Assembly (NCBI RefSeq): GCF_042219855.1
Contig: NZ_JBHJHP010000007.1
Span: forward strand, 220,617 to 284,616
DNA from: JBHJHP01 sp042219855
GTDB lineage: Bacteria > Bacteroidota > Bacteroidia > Bacteroidales > UBA5342
Direction of reading: 5' to 3'
Length of the DNA: 64,000 nt
The notes under the pieces: model-generated
Database searches by the model: none
The model's input: only the letters and a program-made list of their open reading frames with translations
Told to the model about the DNA's origin: nothing
Part shown: in pieces, positions 63,241-64,000 of the stretch
Numbering within the stretch: the first letter of the stretch is position 1
Layout: the number at the start of each line of letters is the position of its first letter
Program-made: the position numbers and the translations under genes

Positions 63241-63485
63241 TTGAGTCTGTTCTTTATGAACATTCTACCATAATGTGTTTTAAAGTATTTTTCCCGTCTT
63301 AATGCATCGGCTTGACTTAGACATGCTTCAAAATAAATTAATTTTAATGGTCTTCTTTCTTTTGTAGAAGTCACCATACCTTTTTGATGCTGCTCAAATT
63401 TTAATTTCAAATCTTTGGTGTACCCAGCATAGTTTTGTCCATCCTTTTCACTGCGAAGAACATATGTATAAAAAAAATCATTCAT
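63222..63485 (-). CDS. GIY-YIG nuclease-like protein
   Basis: A protein of 87 residues from ATG 63485: MNDFFYTYVLRSEKDGQNYAGYTKDLKLKFEQHQKGMVTSTKERRPLKLIYFEACLSQADALRREKYFKT. The GIY-YIG pair is present as YVL and YAG, with the helix residues following and Glu in YFEAC. It ends RLKSYFTG. An in-frame ATG at 63536 would add 17 residues without family sequence. It is a different subtype from the two copies at 26.6-27.2 kb. It overlaps the truncated frame behind it by 19 nt. Confidence 0.88.
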   Translation of the reverse strand: MNDFFYTYVLRSEKDGQNYAGYTKDLKLKFEQHQKGMVTSTKERRPLKLIYFEACLSQADALRREKYFKTHYGRMFIKNRLKSYFTG

Positions 63486-63536
63486 ATTTGAAATTATTTC
63501 ACGCGGGTAAATCTTCAGTATTCGACATGATTTCAA

Positions 63537-64000
63537 GGTTTAATTTAGTTATACATAATAATTACTGATCTCAATACGGGCTGGTGTTCGTCAGCAACGT
63601 CTTTTTATCTTTTTACCATGCAAAAGCATTAAACGATGTTATCCCGAACGGTCAGTTCCTCTACAGAGAAGTAAAATATTATATAAAGGATTGTAACAGT
63701 TTAATATTCTTTACAGGTTTATGTTGCGTTTAGTGTTTGCAAAATATAAAAAAAGGGGGGGAAAGTCAAGATGTTAACCAGCATATTTAGTGTAAGTATA
63801 AAACAGAACAGGAACAATAGACCAACCCTAAAAATCCTCCGGATCATATTAAATAAAATCGAATTTGGGGAGTAATACTACGCAAAACAGAATATTTTTA
63901 ATAACGTCATTCGTAATTGTCTTAACGTGCGGCCTCGCATGATTTCTTTCATCAGGAGATCCGTTCTCCGGCCTTGATTCCCATGGCGCTTATAACCCGG
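63537..64000. other. non-coding or unrecognised right end of the window
   Basis: About 460 bases with no supported gene. There is a 7-G run at about 63755. On the minus strand a short frame enters from the right edge and stops at about 63881 (it includes KEIMRGRTLRQLRMT). It could be the tail of a gene outside the window or a translated repeat; I cannot tell which. Confidence 0.4.

Overview
The window reads as a chromosomal segment of a member of the Bacteroidota, probably from the Bacteroidales/Marinilabiliales side. Secreted proteins end in type IX secretion (T9SS, Por) C-terminal sorting domains. Many genes have the phylum's sigma-A promoter (TTTG, 17-23 nt, TAnnTTTG) and mostly lack Shine-Dalgarno sequences. 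Outer-membrane barrels, PepSY-like and FISUMP proteins and a pink-pigment type carotenoid cluster also fit. A run of 511 Ns (36102-36612) inside a tandem repeat shows it is a draft scaffold.

Layout. 1-465: 3' part of a LytTR response regulator gene. 694-7233: carotenoid end-group operon (desaturase, CruF hydratase, acyltransferase, glycosyltransferase) continuing into a photolyase, a helical-repeat protein and a LysE exporter. 7459-11848: PepSY-like protein, then a convergent NtrC-type regulator and a hybrid histidine kinase. 12179-16831: Lys/Cys-rich secreted peptide, hemW, rhodanese, S4 protein, lipoprotein/barrel pair, tsaB. 17002-20160: purC and glgB. 20177-24088: aromatic amino acid operon pheA - aminotransferase - DAHP synthase/chorismate mutase - tyrA, read leftward. 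It is preceded by a Phe/Tyr-rich leader peptide, a terminator and a competing segment, which together make a strong candidate for ribosome-mediated attenuation. 24362-26280: two secreted proteins. 26522-27358: tRNA-Val followed by a 337-bp tandem array of GIY-YIG genes, each ending in a copy of the tRNA 3' end. 27689-34920: purH, then mreBCD-mrdA-rodA (cell shape).

35420-37259: array of ~228-bp REP-like repeats. 37261-43143: leftward operon for making and recycling glucosylglycerate (HAD phosphatase, GpgS, GH13_18 phosphorylase, glycerate kinase) plus an LD-carboxypeptidase. 43491-43563: tRNA-Thr. 43573-50120: three clusters of a ~265-bp structured repeat, interspersed with two secreted-protein genes. 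The repeat has an 8-bp hairpin with a covarying base pair, and its unit length does not keep a reading frame. 50702-52921: four tandem paralogous barrel proteins.

53051-62298: AT-rich defence island: Vsr, C5-cytosine methyltransferase, GHKL (MORC/Hsp90-like) ATPase, Z1 ATPase, PD-(D/E)XK protein and AIPR protein, all touching or nearly touching. 62596-63485: a 5'-truncated gene joined to another GIY-YIG gene. The last ~0.5 kb holds no recognisable gene.

The strongest leads are the Phe/Tyr attenuator, the GHKL-Z1-AIPR restriction-modification island, the structured 265-bp repeat, and the GIY-YIG/tRNA-Val tandem units.
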